NCBI GenBank assembly: GCA_937997635.1
Contig: CALLFA010000149.1
Coordinates: 1 to 36,137 of the forward strand
Reading direction: 5' to 3'
DNA: 36,137 bases
DNA from: an uncultured Saprospiraceae bacterium
Lineage (GTDB): Bacteria; Bacteroidota; Bacteroidia; Chitinophagales; Saprospiraceae
Part shown: one piece after another, positions 8,134-19,109 of the stretch
Numbering within the stretch: position 1 is the first letter of the stretch
How the letters are laid out: each line of letters begins with the position of its first letter
Position numbers and translations under genes: made by a program
The notes under the pieces: model-generated
Told to the model about the DNA's origin: nothing
Database searches by the model: none
Seen by the model: the letters and a program-made list of their open reading frames with translations, nothing else

Positions 8134-8541
8134 ATGGCAGGAGTAACAGACCCAATAGCAGATTATTTGACGCGTATACGTAATGCACAGCAGTCTGGGC
8201 ACCGTGTGGTAGAAATTCCTGCGTCAAACATGAAAAAGAGAATCACAGAGATTCTTTATGATCAAGGTTTCATTCATAAATATAAATTTGATAATGACGC
8301 TGGACATCAAGGTTTAATCAAAATCGCACTGAAGTACGATAGAATTACAAAAGAGCCTGCGATAAGAAAACTAGGTAGAATCAGTAAGTCTGGTTTGAGA
8401 AAGTATAGTTCTGTGAAAGAACTTCCAAGAATTATCAATGGCTTAGGTATAGCAATAGTATCAACGAACAAAGGGTTGATGACCAGCAAGGAAGCAAAAG
8501 CAACTAATGTTGGTGGTGAGGTTGTTTGTTACGTTTATTAA
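8134..8541 (+). CDS. rpsH: 30S ribosomal protein S8
   Basis: The protein has 135 residues (uS8), a primary 16S rRNA binder; in E. coli it also represses the spc operon. It begins with [32 protein letters not shown]. The C-terminal domain has the conserved [39 protein letters not shown] and ends GGEVVCYVY. It is a normal-length copy. L6 follows after 21 bases of AT-rich sequence. Confidence 0.98.
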   Translation: MAGVTDPIADYLTRIRNAQQSGHRVVEIPASNMKKRITEILYDQGFIHKYKFDNDAGHQGLIKIALKYDRITKEPAIRKLGRISKSGLRKYSSVKELPRIINGLGIAIVSTNKGLMTSKEAKATNVGGEVVCYVY

Positions 8542-8562
8542 TAGAATTAAATAGAATTTATC

Positions 8563-9114
8563 ATGTCAAGGATAGGAAACGCACCAATTAGTATGCCCGA
8601 CGGAGTATCGATAGATATTTCGAACAGCAACTTGGTTACGGTAAAAGGTCCTAAAGGTGAATTAACACAACAAGTCGACCCAGATTTAAAAGTCGGGTTT
8701 GAGGATGGTGTTATTTCTGTCAGTAGACCTACCGAACAAAAAAGACATAAGGCAATGCATGGTCTGTACAGATCATTAATTGCAAATATGGTTACTGGAG
8801 TGTCAACTGGTTTTATGAAGGAGTTAGAGTTGATAGGGGTAGGGTATAGAGTGAATAATACCGGTCAACTTCTTGAATTGACAGTAGGATATTCTCACCC
8901 AATCTATTTTGCCATTCCACCTGAAGTAAAGTTGGAGACTAAAATGGAAAAAGGTTCGCCTCCTCAGATTATTTTGACCAGTCATGATAATCAATTGCTA
9001 GGCCACATTGCATCAAAAATAAGATCCTTCAGAAAACCTGAACCTTACAAAGGAAAAGGTATCAAATACAAGGATGAAATCATTAGAAGAAAAGCTGGTA
9101 AAACAGCTGGTTAA
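8563..9114 (+). CDS. rplF: 50S ribosomal protein L6
   Basis: The protein has 183 residues (uL6), near the GTPase-associated centre and the sarcin-ricin loop. It starts [17 protein letters not shown] and has two related domains, with [29 protein letters not shown] and the C-terminal [17 protein letters not shown] with EIIRRKAGK. Length and motifs are normal. L18 follows after 17 bases. Confidence 0.98.
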   Translation: MSRIGNAPISMPDGVSIDISNSNLVTVKGPKGELTQQVDPDLKVGFEDGVISVSRPTEQKRHKAMHGLYRSLIANMVTGVSTGFMKELELIGVGYRVNNTGQLLELTVGYSHPIYFAIPPEVKLETKMEKGSPPQIILTSHDNQLLGHIASKIRSFRKPEPYKGKGIKYKDEIIRRKAGKTAG

Positions 9115-9131
9115 ATCTTAATGCTCTAGTT

Positions 9132-9485
9132 ATGTTTAACAAAAGAAATAGAAGACAAAATATTCGGTATAGAATTCGGAAGTCCATTAAGGGTACTTCG
9201 ACTACACCGAGGTTATCGATATTCAGAAGCAATAAATCTATCTATTGCCAATTGATTGATGATGTGAATGGTCATACCATTGCGAGTGCATCTTCAAAAG
9301 ATGATGGAATAGGTGGAGCAGGTGGTTCTAAATCAGACCAAGCGAAAAAAGTTGGTTTGCTAATTGCTGATAAAGCAAAATCTAATAATATTTCTAACAT
9401 CGTTTTTGACAGAGCTGGATATCTGTACCACGGCAGAGTTAAGTCTCTAGCTGAAGGTGCAAGAGAAGGTGGCCTATCATTCTAA
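9132..9485 (+). CDS. rplR: 50S ribosomal protein L18
   Basis: The protein has 117 residues (uL18), which binds 5S rRNA with L5 and L25. The basic N-terminus ([20 protein letters not shown]) precedes [30 protein letters not shown]. The C-terminus has [28 protein letters not shown], nearly identical to the family consensus. S5 begins 10 bases after its stop. Confidence 0.97.
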   Translation: MFNKRNRRQNIRYRIRKSIKGTSTTPRLSIFRSNKSIYCQLIDDVNGHTIASASSKDDGIGGAGGSKSDQAKKVGLLIADKAKSNNISNIVFDRAGYLYHGRVKSLAEGAREGGLSF

Positions 9486-9495
9486 AAGAGAAATT

Positions 9496-10005
9496 ATGAG
9501 TAAACAAAGAATAAAGCCTGCTGATCAGGAATTGAAAGAAAAATTGGTGGCACTGAATCGTGTTGCTAAAGTGACCAAAGGGGGTAGAACCTTTAGTTTC
9601 TCTGCAATTGTTGTCGTCGGTGATGGCAATGGTACAATTGGTCATGGTCTTGGAAAAGCAAGAGATGTCCAAGAGTCTATAGCCAAAGCGACAGACGATG
9701 CGAAGAAATCATTGATCAGATTCCCAATCATCAAAGGCACTATACCTCATGAGCAAAAAGGGAAGTATGGCGCTGGTAAGGTTTTAATAAAGCCTGCTGC
9801 AGATGGTACAGGAGTTATTGCAGGAGGTGCGATGAGAGCTGTATTAGAGATCTCTGGAATACAAAATGTATTGGCTAAATCTCAAGGATCTTCGAATCCA
9901 CACAACGTGATTAAAGCGACAATAGATGCATTAGCTAAATTGAGAAGTCCTCACCAAGTTGCAAAAACTAGAGGAATTAGTCTCGAGAAATTATTTGAAG
10001 GATAG
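9496..10005 (+). CDS. rpsE: 30S ribosomal protein S5
   Basis: The protein has 169 residues (uS5), involved in mRNA entry and translational accuracy. The start is taken at ATG 9496 ([13 protein letters not shown]). The frame stays open upstream to 9457, but that would overlap L18 and add non-family residues. It shows [39 protein letters not shown] and the C-terminal domain [40 protein letters not shown]30 follows after 15 bases. Confidence 0.98.
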   Translation: MSKQRIKPADQELKEKLVALNRVAKVTKGGRTFSFSAIVVVGDGNGTIGHGLGKARDVQESIAKATDDAKKSLIRFPIIKGTIPHEQKGKYGAGKVLIKPAADGTGVIAGGAMRAVLEISGIQNVLAKSQGSSNPHNVIKATIDALAKLRSPHQVAKTRGISLEKLFEG

Positions 10006-10020
10006 TAATAATCAAAAGCC

Positions 10021-10197
10021 ATGGGCAAGATTAAAATAACCCAAGTAAGAAGTACAATTGGTCGTCCTAAAAAACAAAAGGACACGATGATTGCATTAGG
10101 TCTTAGGAAAATGCATCAAACCGTTGAGAAAGAAGATTCTCCGATCATTAAAGGTATGATTGATAAAATCAGCCATTTAGTAAAAATAGAAAGTTAA
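10021..10197 (+). CDS. rpmD: 50S ribosomal protein L30
   Basis: This is a short gene of 58 residues (uL30), small enough to be missed by length filters. It reads MGKIKITQVRSTIGRPKKQK, then TMIALGLRKMHQTVEKEDSP, ending with IDKISHLVKIES. The ITQVRSTIGRPKKQK and LGLRKMHQTVE motifs are diagnostic. It fills the S5-L15 interval, the conserved position of rpmD in the spc operon. L15 starts 10 bases later. Confidence 0.96.
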   Translation: MGKIKITQVRSTIGRPKKQKDTMIALGLRKMHQTVEKEDSPIIKGMIDKISHLVKIES

Positions 10198-10207
10198 ATT
10201 ACAGATT

Positions 10208-10654
10208 ATGGAATTGCATAATTTAAAACCCGCTGAAGGCTCAGTAAAAAAAGGCAAGCGTATTGCTCGTGGTCAAGGATCAGGAAAAGGCGGCACGTCC
10301 ACAAGAGGACACAAAGGTGCTAAATCCAGATCTGGTTGGAGTAAGAAAAGAAACTTTGAAGGTGGTCAAATGCCACTTCAAATGCGTTTACCGAAAAGAG
10401 GTTTCAAAAACCCTAACAGAGTACCGTTCAAAGCCTTAAACATAGACAGATTGGAAGCTATTGCTGAAAAATATAGCACAAATGATTTGACTTTGGAAAC
10501 TTTAGTGAAGCTTGGCATAGTTAAGAAATCAGATAAGGTTAAAATCTTAGCAAGTGGCGAGTTGAACAAAGCCATAACAGTACAAGCTCACGCGTGTTCT
10601 GAGTCTGCTAAAGCAGCAATTGAAGCAAAAGGAGGATCTGTTAACATCATATAG
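10208..10654 (+). CDS. rplO: 50S ribosomal protein L15
   Basis: The protein has 148 residues (uL15), a late assembly protein of the large subunit. Its Gly/Arg/Lys-rich N-terminus (GSVKKGKRIARGQGSGKGG, TSTRGHKGAKSRSG) threads into 23S rRNA. The C-terminal domain is globular, with FEGGQMPLQMRLPKRGFKN and the VKILASGELNKAITVQAHACSESAKAAIEAKGG fold. Length is normal. It lies six bases upstream of secY, the conserved partner order. Confidence 0.98.
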   Translation: MELHNLKPAEGSVKKGKRIARGQGSGKGGTSTRGHKGAKSRSGWSKKRNFEGGQMPLQMRLPKRGFKNPNRVPFKALNIDRLEAIAEKYSTNDLTLETLVKLGIVKKSDKVKILASGELNKAITVQAHACSESAKAAIEAKGGSVNII

Positions 10655-10660
10655 AAATAG

Positions 10661-12022
10661 ATGAAAAAATTTATTGACACACTAAAGAATATTTGGAGCA
10701 TTAAAGAGCTTAAGGAAAGAATTCTGTTTACATTATTCATTCTTGCTGTTTATCGTTTCGGGTCATTTGTGGTCTTACCTGGTGTGAATGCTGAAGCACT
10801 AGATGTCGGACAAAATAGTTCAGATATACTTGGTTTGATTAATGCGTTTACTGGAGGTGCATTTGGTAATGCGGCTGTATTTGCATTAGGTATCATGCCT
10901 TATATTACGGCATCCATCATCATTCAGTTGTTGGGTTTCGCAGTTCCTTATTTCCAGAGATTACAACAAAAGGAAGGAGAATCCGGAAGAAAGAAAATTA
11001 CACAGATAACAAGGATGCTTACCGTGGCTATTACTTTAGTTCAAGGTGGTACATATCTAACCATGATTAATGGTACGCCTGGAGCAGTAGATCCTTCAGT
11101 TTCTAGATCAGTGTTTTTCTTCTCTAATATGATCATTTTGTCCTCAGGTACAATCTTTGCCATGTGGTTGGGTGAGAAAATTACAGATAGAGGCATTGGA
11201 AACGGTATTTCTTTATTGATCATGATTGGTATCATTGCTTCTCTACCAAGAGTATTTATAGCAGAATTGCAAACAACACTACAGAGTAACATCTTCAAAT
11301 TCTTAATTGAATTGGTTGTTTTCTTTGCAGTTGTCTTAGTTACGGTATTGATAGTCCAAGGGGTGAGACGAATTCCGATTCAGTTTGCCAAAAGAATGGT
11401 TGGAAGAGGCGCGAATCAAATGCCAGCTACTGGAGCGAGAGATTACATTCCATTGAAAGTAAATGCATCGGGTGTCATGCCTATCATTTTTGCACAAGCA
11501 ATCATGTTTTTACCGATGACGGTAGCTAGCTTTGCATTAGGAGACGATGTAGCGACATCAAGTGGTACGTTAATGGCATTACAAGATTGGAAGTCATTAC
11601 CATACAACATATTACTGTTTATCCTAGTGGTTATATTCACCTATGTCTATACGGCACTTTTAGTGAATCCACAGCAATATGCAGAATATTTAAAGAGACA
11701 GAATTCTTTCATACCTGGCATTAAGCCTGGTTTAGCAACACAGGATTTTATTGATTCGTTGACGACGAGAATTACACTTCCTGGATCAGTATTTTTAGGA
11801 TTAATAACAATACTTCCAGCAATAGTTGCTACAGTCTTCGGTGTAAATGATGGATTTGCAATTTTCTTTGGAGGTACGTCTTTATTGATTCTTGTAGCGG
11901 TTGTTCTCGATACCTTACAACAAGTAGAGAGTTATCTTCTTATGCGTAAATATGATGGACTTGTGAAATCTGGCACATTGAAAGGTCGAAGTAATATGAT
12001 GACCATTGGAGCAGGGATGTAG
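10661..12022 (+). CDS. secY: Protein translocase subunit SecY
   Basis: The protein has 453 residues and is the channel of the Sec translocon in the inner membrane, working with SecE and SecG (not in the window) and SecA. About ten hydrophobic segments are seen. Signatures include RFGSFVVLPGVN near the start, GIMPYITASIIIQLL around residue 90, DRGIGNGISLLIMIGI around 180 and the QQVESYLLMRKYDGLVKSG cytoplasmic tail. The basic loop RRIPIQFAKRMVGRG matches the SecA/ribosome-binding cytoplasmic loop. It is slightly longer than E. coli SecY (443). map begins eight bases downstream; adk, which follows secY in many Firmicutes, is absent. Confidence 0.98.
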   Translation: MKKFIDTLKNIWSIKELKERILFTLFILAVYRFGSFVVLPGVNAEALDVGQNSSDILGLINAFTGGAFGNAAVFALGIMPYITASIIIQLLGFAVPYFQRLQQKEGESGRKKITQITRMLTVAITLVQGGTYLTMINGTPGAVDPSVSRSVFFFSNMIILSSGTIFAMWLGEKITDRGIGNGISLLIMIGIIASLPRVFIAELQTTLQSNIFKFLIELVVFFAVVLVTVLIVQGVRRIPIQFAKRMVGRGANQMPATGARDYIPLKVNASGVMPIIFAQAIMFLPMTVASFALGDDVATSSGTLMALQDWKSLPYNILLFILVVIFTYVYTALLVNPQQYAEYLKRQNSFIPGIKPGLATQDFIDSLTTRITLPGSVFLGLITILPAIVATVFGVNDGFAIFFGGTSLLILVAVVLDTLQQVESYLLMRKYDGLVKSGTLKGRSNMMTIGAGM

Positions 12023-12030
12023 TTCTTTCA

Positions 12031-12837
12031 ATGATAATTTATAAGACAGAAGAAGAAATAGAATATATCCGTGAGAATTGTCTCATGGTTTGCAACACCT
12101 TGAGTTTAGTTGCAAGTGAATTAAAGCCTGGTGTAACAGGTAAATTTCTAGATGAAAAAGCGGAGCAATTCATTCGTGATAATGATGCCGTTCCTGGGTT
12201 TAAAGGATATAGAAGTTTTCCAGCAACACTCTGCATTTCAAAAAATGACGAAGTCGTCCACGGCATTCCTGACAATTACGAATTTAAGGATGGTGATATA
12301 GTGTCGGTAGATTGTGGTGTTTACAAAAATGGCTTTTTTGGAGATGCTGCTTATACCTTTGTTATCGGCGATACTTCAGAAGAAGTCATGAAATTGTTAG
12401 TCACGACTAAAGATTCCCTTTACAAAGGTATAGGGGAGGCAAAAATAGGAAACAGACTCGGAGATATTTCTGCAGGTATTCAACAACATTGTGAGCAAAA
12501 TGGCTACGGTGTTGTAAGAGAACTTGTCGGACATGGCATAGGGAAAAACCTCCATGAATCTCCAGAAGTACCAAATTATGGTAAAAGAGGGAGAGGCACG
12601 AAGTTGCAAGATGGCTTAGTTATCGCTATCGAACCTATGGTAAATCTGGGAAAAAGAGCTGTTAAGCAAGGTAAAGATGGTTGGACCATTAGAACTAAAG
12701 ATGGAAAACCTTCAGCACATTATGAGCATACCATTGCTGTAACCCATTCTGGGCCTGATATTTTGTCAAATCATGCCCCTGTAGAAGAGGCAATTAAAAA
12801 TAACATTGAATTAAGGAATATTTCGTTAAAAAGTTAG
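12031..12837 (+). CDS. map: Methionine aminopeptidase, type I
   Basis: The protein has 268 residues and removes the initiator methionine from nascent proteins in the cytoplasm. All five metal ligands of the pita-bread fold are present: Asp94 (SVDCG), Asp105 (GDAAYTF), His168 ([10 protein letters not shown]), Glu201 (AIEPM) and Glu232 (YEHT). It lacks the N-terminal SH3-binding/zinc extension of eukaryotic type I enzymes. Its place in the operon, between secY and infA, couples N-terminal processing to ribosome synthesis. IF-1 starts 22 bases after its stop. Confidence 0.97.
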   Translation: MIIYKTEEEIEYIRENCLMVCNTLSLVASELKPGVTGKFLDEKAEQFIRDNDAVPGFKGYRSFPATLCISKNDEVVHGIPDNYEFKDGDIVSVDCGVYKNGFFGDAAYTFVIGDTSEEVMKLLVTTKDSLYKGIGEAKIGNRLGDISAGIQQHCEQNGYGVVRELVGHGIGKNLHESPEVPNYGKRGRGTKLQDGLVIAIEPMVNLGKRAVKQGKDGWTIRTKDGKPSAHYEHTIAVTHSGPDILSNHAPVEEAIKNNIELRNISLKS

Positions 12838-12859
12838 ATATTTGCACTCCTTTTTACGT

Positions 12860-13078
12860 ATGGCGAAGCAAGAATTGATAAAACAGGATGGTACTATTGA
12901 AGAAGCGCTCTCAAATGCGATGTTCAGAGTACGTTTAGAAAACAATCATTTGATTGTAGCGACAATCTCAGGTAAAATGAGAATGCACTACATCCGAATA
13001 CTTCCTGGAGATAAAGTAGCTGTGGAGATGTCACCTTACGATTTAACGAGAGGTAGAATTACATATAGGTATAAATAA
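12860..13078 (+). CDS. infA: Translation initiation factor IF-1
   Basis: The protein has 72 residues, the exact usual length, with a single OB-fold S1 domain that binds the A-site of the 30S subunit during initiation. It starts [28 protein letters not shown], and the core [43 protein letters not shown] follows the family closely. ATG 12860 was chosen over ATG 12842, which would add six residues (MHSFLR) not seen in IF-1. L36 starts 6 bases after the stop. Confidence 0.98.
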   Translation: MAKQELIKQDGTIEEALSNAMFRVRLENNHLIVATISGKMRMHYIRILPGDKVAVEMSPYDLTRGRITYRYK

Positions 13079-13084
13079 ACGATT

Positions 13085-13201
13085 ATGAAAGTTAGAGCAT
13101 CCATCAAAAAAAGATCTGCAGATTGTAAGATCATTAGACGTAAAGGGAAGCTTTATGTTATTAATAAAAAGAATCCTAGATTCAAGCAAAGACAAGGATA
13201 A
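13085..13201 (+). CDS. rpmJ: 50S ribosomal protein L36, zinc-free form
   Basis: The protein has 38 residues (bL36) and is complete. It reads [20 protein letters not shown], then [18 protein letters not shown]. The usual zinc ligands (Cys11, Cys14, Cys27, His33) are reduced to Cys14 alone: position 11 is Ser, 27 is Asn and 33 is Phe. This is the C-minus type, which works without zinc. It lies between infA and rpsM, the conserved place, and S13 starts three bases after the stop. Confidence 0.96.
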   Translation: MKVRASIKKRSADCKIIRRKGKLYVINKKNPRFKQRQG

Positions 13202-13204
13202 ATT

Positions 13205-13582
13205 ATGGCAAGGATAGCAGGTGTAGACTTACCTCGTAAAAAAAGAGGAGTTGTTTCTCTTACTTACATTTACGGCATAGGAGATTCAAAAGCTCATGAA
13301 ATCTTACAACGTGTTGGTCTCGATGACCATACCACTGTAGAAAATTGGAGTGATGATCACATTCGTGAGATCACTAAAATGCTGCAGGATGAATACAAAG
13401 TAGAAGGTGAATTGAGATCAGAAGTACAAATGAACATCAAGCGATTGATGGATATAGGCTCTTACCGAGGGATCAGACACAGAAAAGGTCTTCCAGTAAG
13501 AGGTCAACGTACGAAGACAAATGCCCGCTCAAGAAAGGGTAAGAAGAAAACAGTTGCTAACAAGAAAAAGGCTACTAAATAA
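13205..13582 (+). CDS. rpsM: 30S ribosomal protein S13
   Basis: The protein has 125 residues (uS13), which contacts tRNA and forms inter-subunit bridges from the head. It starts [26 protein letters not shown] and contains the helix-two-turn-helix and [26 protein letters not shown] segment. A lysine-rich tail ([14 protein letters not shown]) follows. It is the first gene of the alpha-operon part (rpsM-rpsK-rpsD-rpoA-rplQ). No leader space exists before it, only three bases, so the S4-binding pseudoknot of the E. coli alpha operon cannot sit here. Confidence 0.98.
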   Translation: MARIAGVDLPRKKRGVVSLTYIYGIGDSKAHEILQRVGLDDHTTVENWSDDHIREITKMLQDEYKVEGELRSEVQMNIKRLMDIGSYRGIRHRKGLPVRGQRTKTNARSRKGKKKTVANKKKATK

Positions 13583-13588
13583 TAATCG

Positions 13589-13969
13589 ATGGCAAAAGCT
13601 AAGAAAAAACGTAAAGTTAATGTTGAACCGGAAGGTCTTGCTTACATCAAAGCGAGTTTCAACAATATAATCGTTACTCTTTGTAACAAACAAGGGCAAG
13701 TAATATCTTGGTCTTCTGCAGGTAAAGCTGGTTTCAGAGGATCTAAGAAAAACACACCATTCGCCGCGCAAAAGGCTGCGAGTGATGCTGGTCAAGTTGC
13801 TTATGATGCTGGTTTGAGATTCGTAGAAGTGAAGGTCAAAGGACCAGGTTCAGGAAGAGAAGCTGCAATCAGGGCAATAGATAATATTGGTATTAAAGTT
13901 ACCAGAATTACAGATACGACTCCAATACCACACAATGGATGTCGTCCACCTAAAAGAAGAAGAGTTTAA
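13589..13969 (+). CDS. rpsK: 30S ribosomal protein S11
   Basis: The protein has 126 residues (uS11), which shapes the platform and the mRNA exit path near the E site. The core reads [44 protein letters not shown]. The C-terminus [18 protein letters not shown] includes the conserved Asn-Gly that is often isomerised to isoaspartate in this protein. It has a basic N-terminal arm ([10 protein letters not shown]). It starts six bases after S13. Confidence 0.98.
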   Translation: MAKAKKKRKVNVEPEGLAYIKASFNNIIVTLCNKQGQVISWSSAGKAGFRGSKKNTPFAAQKAASDAGQVAYDAGLRFVEVKVKGPGSGREAAIRAIDNIGIKVTRITDTTPIPHNGCRPPKRRRV

Positions 13970-13992
13970 CGTCTAACAGAAGAAGCTAAAAT

Positions 13993-14601
13993 ATGGCACG
14001 ATATACAGGACCAAAGACAAAAAAAGCCAGAACATTTGGGGAACCAATTTATGGACTGGATAAATCATTTGACAGAAGAAAATATGGACCAGGTCAACAC
14101 GGTCCTTCTAGAAGAAGAAAGCAAAAGTCGGATTATGCGCTTCAGTTAACTGAAAAACAAAAAGCAAAATACACGTACGGTGTCCTTGAGCGTCAGTTCA
14201 GAAACTTGTTTGATAAAGCAAACAGTAAGAAAGGTGTAACTGGTGAAATCTTACTTCAATTCCTTGAAGCTAGATTGGACAATACTGTGTTTAGAATGGG
14301 AATTGCCCCTACTCGTAGAGCAGCTAGACAACTTGTCACACACAAACACATGCTTGTTAATGGAATATTGACAAATATTCCTTCTTATCAATTAAGACCA
14401 GGTGATGTTGTTACAGTAAGAGGAAAGTCTCAAAATTTGCAGGTAATTACAGATTCTATCGGTTCCAAAGGTGTCGCAAGCTTTGGGTGGTTAGAGTTTA
14501 ATCCGGATAAAAAGGAAGGTATATTCCTTGAATATCCTGAAAGAGAAAAAATACCTGAAAAAATTAATGAGCAGCTAATTGTAGAATTATATTCTAAGTA
14601 A
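13993..14601 (+). CDS. rpsD: 30S ribosomal protein S4
   Basis: The protein has 202 residues (uS4), an assembly initiator of the 30S subunit and a translational repressor in several phyla. It starts [21 protein letters not shown], has the [31 protein letters not shown] helical part, and an S4 RNA-binding domain around residues 92-155 ([31 protein letters not shown]). It lacks the N-terminal zinc-binding Cys cluster found in some S4 proteins. The 50-base spacer to rpoA contains a 12-base palindrome (TTTTGATCAAAA, 14624-14635). Confidence 0.98.
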   Translation: MARYTGPKTKKARTFGEPIYGLDKSFDRRKYGPGQHGPSRRRKQKSDYALQLTEKQKAKYTYGVLERQFRNLFDKANSKKGVTGEILLQFLEARLDNTVFRMGIAPTRRAARQLVTHKHMLVNGILTNIPSYQLRPGDVVTVRGKSQNLQVITDSIGSKGVASFGWLEFNPDKKEGIFLEYPEREKIPEKINEQLIVELYSK

Positions 14602-14651
14602 GCACTCAATTCCCGGTTTCATTTTTTGATCAAAATCTTCAATCATTCTAT

Positions 14652-15650
14652 ATGAGTATATTAAATTTTCAGAAACCAGATAAAATCATTCTTCAGAAAG
14701 CTGATGATTTTGAAGGAACGTTCGAATTTAAACCTCTTGAACCCGGTTTTGGACAGACTATAGGTAATTCACTAAGAAGAGTATTATTATCTTCTTTAGA
14801 GGGTTTTGCTATTTCTGCAATCAGAATCGCTGGCGTCGATCATGAATTTTCTACCATTAAGGGAGTCGTTGAAGATGTGGTTGATATCATTCTTAATCTA
14901 AAGCAGGTTAGAATTAAGAAGTTAATCGAAGATGACGAATCTGTCGAGGAAAAAATCTACTTAACAATAACGGGTAAAGAAACATTCACAGCTTCAGATA
15001 TAGAAAGTAGTACAAATGTGTTTCAAGTCATGAATCCTGATTTAGTGATTTGTAACATGGAACCTTTCGTTAATATTGAAATGGAACTAACCATCACTAA
15101 AGGTCGTGGATATGTTCCAGCAGAAGAGAACCTGCCAAAAGACGCTCCTATTGGTGTTATTCCAGTTGATGCAATCTATACGCCTATCAAAAAGGTCGCA
15201 TATTCAATTGAAAACACAAGGGTCGGTCAGCGTACGGATTACGAGAAACTGTCTATTGAATTAAAAACAGATGGTACAATTCACCCAGAAGAAGCTGTCA
15301 AAGAAGCGTCAAGAATTCTGATTCAACACTTGATGTTGATCACTGATGAAAATATAACCTTCAATGATTCTGCATCAGCTGAAGAAAATATTGTTGATGA
15401 GCATATTTTACACATGCGTAAATTGCTTAAAACTTCATTGGAAGATTTAGACTTATCTGTAAGAGCATACAATTGCCTTAAAGCAGCAAAGATCAATAGT
15501 CTTGGAGAAATGGTGAAATACGATACACACGAGTTGTTGAAGTTTAGAAACTTCGGTAAAAAATCTCTCGTGGAGATCGAAGAGTTGTTGCAAAATAAAG
15601 GATTGACATTTGGAATGGACTTGTCAAAGTACAAACTAGACGAGGCATAA
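14652..15650 (+). CDS. rpoA: RNA polymerase subunit alpha
   Basis: The protein has 332 residues. The N-terminal domain (about 1-235) dimerises and assembles beta and beta-prime: [36 protein letters not shown] is the classic assembly motif. The C-terminal domain (about 255-325) carries the helix-hairpin-helix that contacts DNA and activators, with [28 protein letters not shown] and [16 protein letters not shown]. Length is normal. Its place after rpsD ties polymerase to ribosome synthesis. A 70-base spacer with a predicted hairpin separates it from rplQ. Confidence 0.98.
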   Translation: MSILNFQKPDKIILQKADDFEGTFEFKPLEPGFGQTIGNSLRRVLLSSLEGFAISAIRIAGVDHEFSTIKGVVEDVVDIILNLKQVRIKKLIEDDESVEEKIYLTITGKETFTASDIESSTNVFQVMNPDLVICNMEPFVNIEMELTITKGRGYVPAEENLPKDAPIGVIPVDAIYTPIKKVAYSIENTRVGQRTDYEKLSIELKTDGTIHPEEAVKEASRILIQHLMLITDENITFNDSASAEENIVDEHILHMRKLLKTSLEDLDLSVRAYNCLKAAKINSLGEMVKYDTHELLKFRNFGKKSLVEIEELLQNKGLTFGMDLSKYKLDEA

Positions 15651-15670
15651 ATATATTTTATAATGCATTA

Positions 15671-15695
15671 ACCAGTCCACGTATGTGTTGACGGT
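15671..15695 (+). promoter_or_regulatory. Hairpin in the rpoA-rplQ spacer
   Basis: ACC-A-GTC-CAC (15671-15680) pairs with GTG-TT-GAC-GGT (15685-15695) around a GTAT loop. That makes nine pairs interrupted by a single-base bulge on one side and two bases on the other. Immediately upstream is a perfect 10-base palindrome, TAATGCATTA (15661-15670). There is no T-run, so it does not look like a terminator. An L17 leader or an mRNA-processing site is possible, inferred only from position. Confidence 0.35.
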
Positions 15696-15720
15696 GATGC
15701 GATGATATTAAATTAATAAA

Positions 15721-16209
15721 ATGAGACACGGAAAGAAATTTAACCATTTAGGTAGGAAAAAAGGCCACAGACGGGCGACGCTTATGAATTTGTCAAATGC
15801 ATTGATTCAACACAAAAGAATCAATACAACCTTGGCTAAGGCAAAAGCACTACGCGTACATCTAGAACCAATTGTCACTAAATGTAAAACGAATACGACA
15901 CACAGCAGAAGAGTTGTATTTAGTTATTTACAAGATAAATCAACTGTCAAAGAATTATTTGAAGAGATTTCAGGTAAAATCGCTGACAGACCAGGTGGTT
16001 ATCTTAGGATCATAAAGACTGGATTTAGAAAAGGTGATGGTGCTGAAATGGCTATGATCGAGTTCGTGGACTACAATGACGTTTATACTGCTGGTGGTAC
16101 TGGTGCAGGAGCTAAAAAATCAAGAAGAAGAAGAGGGAAGAAAAAAGCTGCTGGTGCTACAACTGCAGCAACTGCCGCTGCTACAGCTGCTTCCTCCGAA
16201 GAGGAATAG
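15721..16209 (+). CDS. rplQ: 50S ribosomal protein L17
   Basis: The protein has 162 residues (bL17), next to the peptide exit tunnel. It starts [45 protein letters not shown], diagnostic. It is about 35 residues longer than E. coli L17 because of a low-complexity tail: a [11 protein letters not shown] cluster, an Ala/Thr-rich stretch, and SSEEE at the end. L22 also ends in SEEE. It is the last gene of the operon and is followed by a strong terminator. Confidence 0.97.
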   Translation: MRHGKKFNHLGRKKGHRRATLMNLSNALIQHKRINTTLAKAKALRVHLEPIVTKCKTNTTHSRRVVFSYLQDKSTVKELFEEISGKIADRPGGYLRIIKTGFRKGDGAEMAMIEFVDYNDVYTAGGTGAGAKKSRRRRGKKKAAGATTAATAAATAASSEEE

Positions 16210-16232
16210 CAGTATCGAAAAATACAAAATAC

Positions 16233-16275
16233 AAAGCCCTCCCAATCACCGTGATTTGGAGGGTTTATTTTATAT
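16233..16275 (+). terminator. Intrinsic terminator closing the ribosomal operon
   Basis: CCCTCCCAATCA (16237-16248) pairs with TGATTTGGAGGG (16252-16263), with one mismatch and a CCG loop. A 5' AA run (16234-16235) can extend the stem against the 3' TT, and a T-rich tail TTTATTTTATATA follows. It lies 27 bases after the L17 stop. Strong GC stem plus T tail is the standard intrinsic terminator layout. Confidence 0.85.
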
Positions 16276-16321
16276 ACCTATTCCATATTTAGATAGACTA
16301 AAATCATATAAGTAATATTTC

Positions 16322-16329
16322 TATATTTG
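16322..16329 (+). promoter_or_regulatory. -7 promoter element before carA
   Basis: TATATTTG matches TAnnTTTG exactly. It lies just after the operon terminator and 23 bases before the carA GTG start, so the leader would be very short. No TTG is found at the expected -33 distance, so only the -7 half is supported. Confidence 0.5.
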
Positions 16330-16352
16330 CCCTGAATTTCTAAACATTTATC

Positions 16353-18748
<2,396 letters not shown>

Positions 18749-18762
18749 GCAGGATAATTGTT

Positions 18763-18770
18763 TATATTTG
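18763..18770 (+). promoter_or_regulatory. -7 promoter element before the DivIC/FtsB-like gene
   Basis: TATATTTG matches TAnnTTTG exactly and ends 13 bases before the GTG at 18784. Transcription would begin at or close to the start codon, giving an almost leaderless mRNA. No TTG lies at the proper -33 distance. It is supported by position in the 35-base eno gap. Confidence 0.45.
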
Positions 18771-18783
18771 GAAAAACTTTAAT

Positions 18784-19098
18784 GTGAGTACTACCAGAAA
18801 ACTACTATTATCCTTCACAAAAGGCGGACATAAACTTTGGTTTAATAAGTATTTTCTAAGCTTTCTTATATTCGCAATCTATTTGTGCTTTTTTGATCAA
18901 TACAATGTGTTCACACAAATCAAACTTTCCTCTACAATAAAAGAGTTGAAGAAGGAAAAAGAGCAATATCAAGAGCAATTAGTCGAAGCGTTGAAAGAGA
19001 AGAAGATGCTGGAAAAAGATGCTGACAGATATGCTCGCGAACATTATTATATGCACAAAGAAAGTGAAGACGTATATATCATTGAAGAAGTTAATTAA
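18784..19098 (+). CDS. DivIC/FtsB-like septum formation initiator
   Basis: The protein has 104 residues. It has the compact layout of the family: a short cytoplasmic N-terminus, one membrane segment (about 23-37, [14 protein letters not shown]), then a charged coiled coil (about 48-78) outside. The terminal motif is [20 protein letters not shown], then VYIIEE, matching the DxxYxRExYxM..DVYII pattern of FtsB/DivIC. Members bridge FtsL and FtsQ in the divisome. The start is GTG 18784; the ATG two bases upstream (18782) is immediately followed by TGA in its frame. Ten bases separate the gene from sucD. Confidence 0.85.
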   Translation: MSTTRKLLLSFTKGGHKLWFNKYFLSFLIFAIYLCFFDQYNVFTQIKLSSTIKELKKEKEQYQEQLVEALKEKKMLEKDADRYAREHYYMHKESEDVYIIEEVN

Positions 19099-19109
19099 TC
19101 AATCTAACC

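Noticed and set aside
12841-12859. ATTTGCAC before infA as an internal promoter, and the upstream ATG at 12842 as the infA start
   Set aside because: The sequence reads GATATTTG rather than TAnnTTTG. The longer start adds residues foreign to IF-1, whose length is exactly 72 from 12860.
14624-14635. TTTTGATCAAAA palindrome between rpsD and rpoA as an operator
   Set aside because: AT-rich 12-base palindrome with no second copy found elsewhere in the window; too little to claim a binding site.
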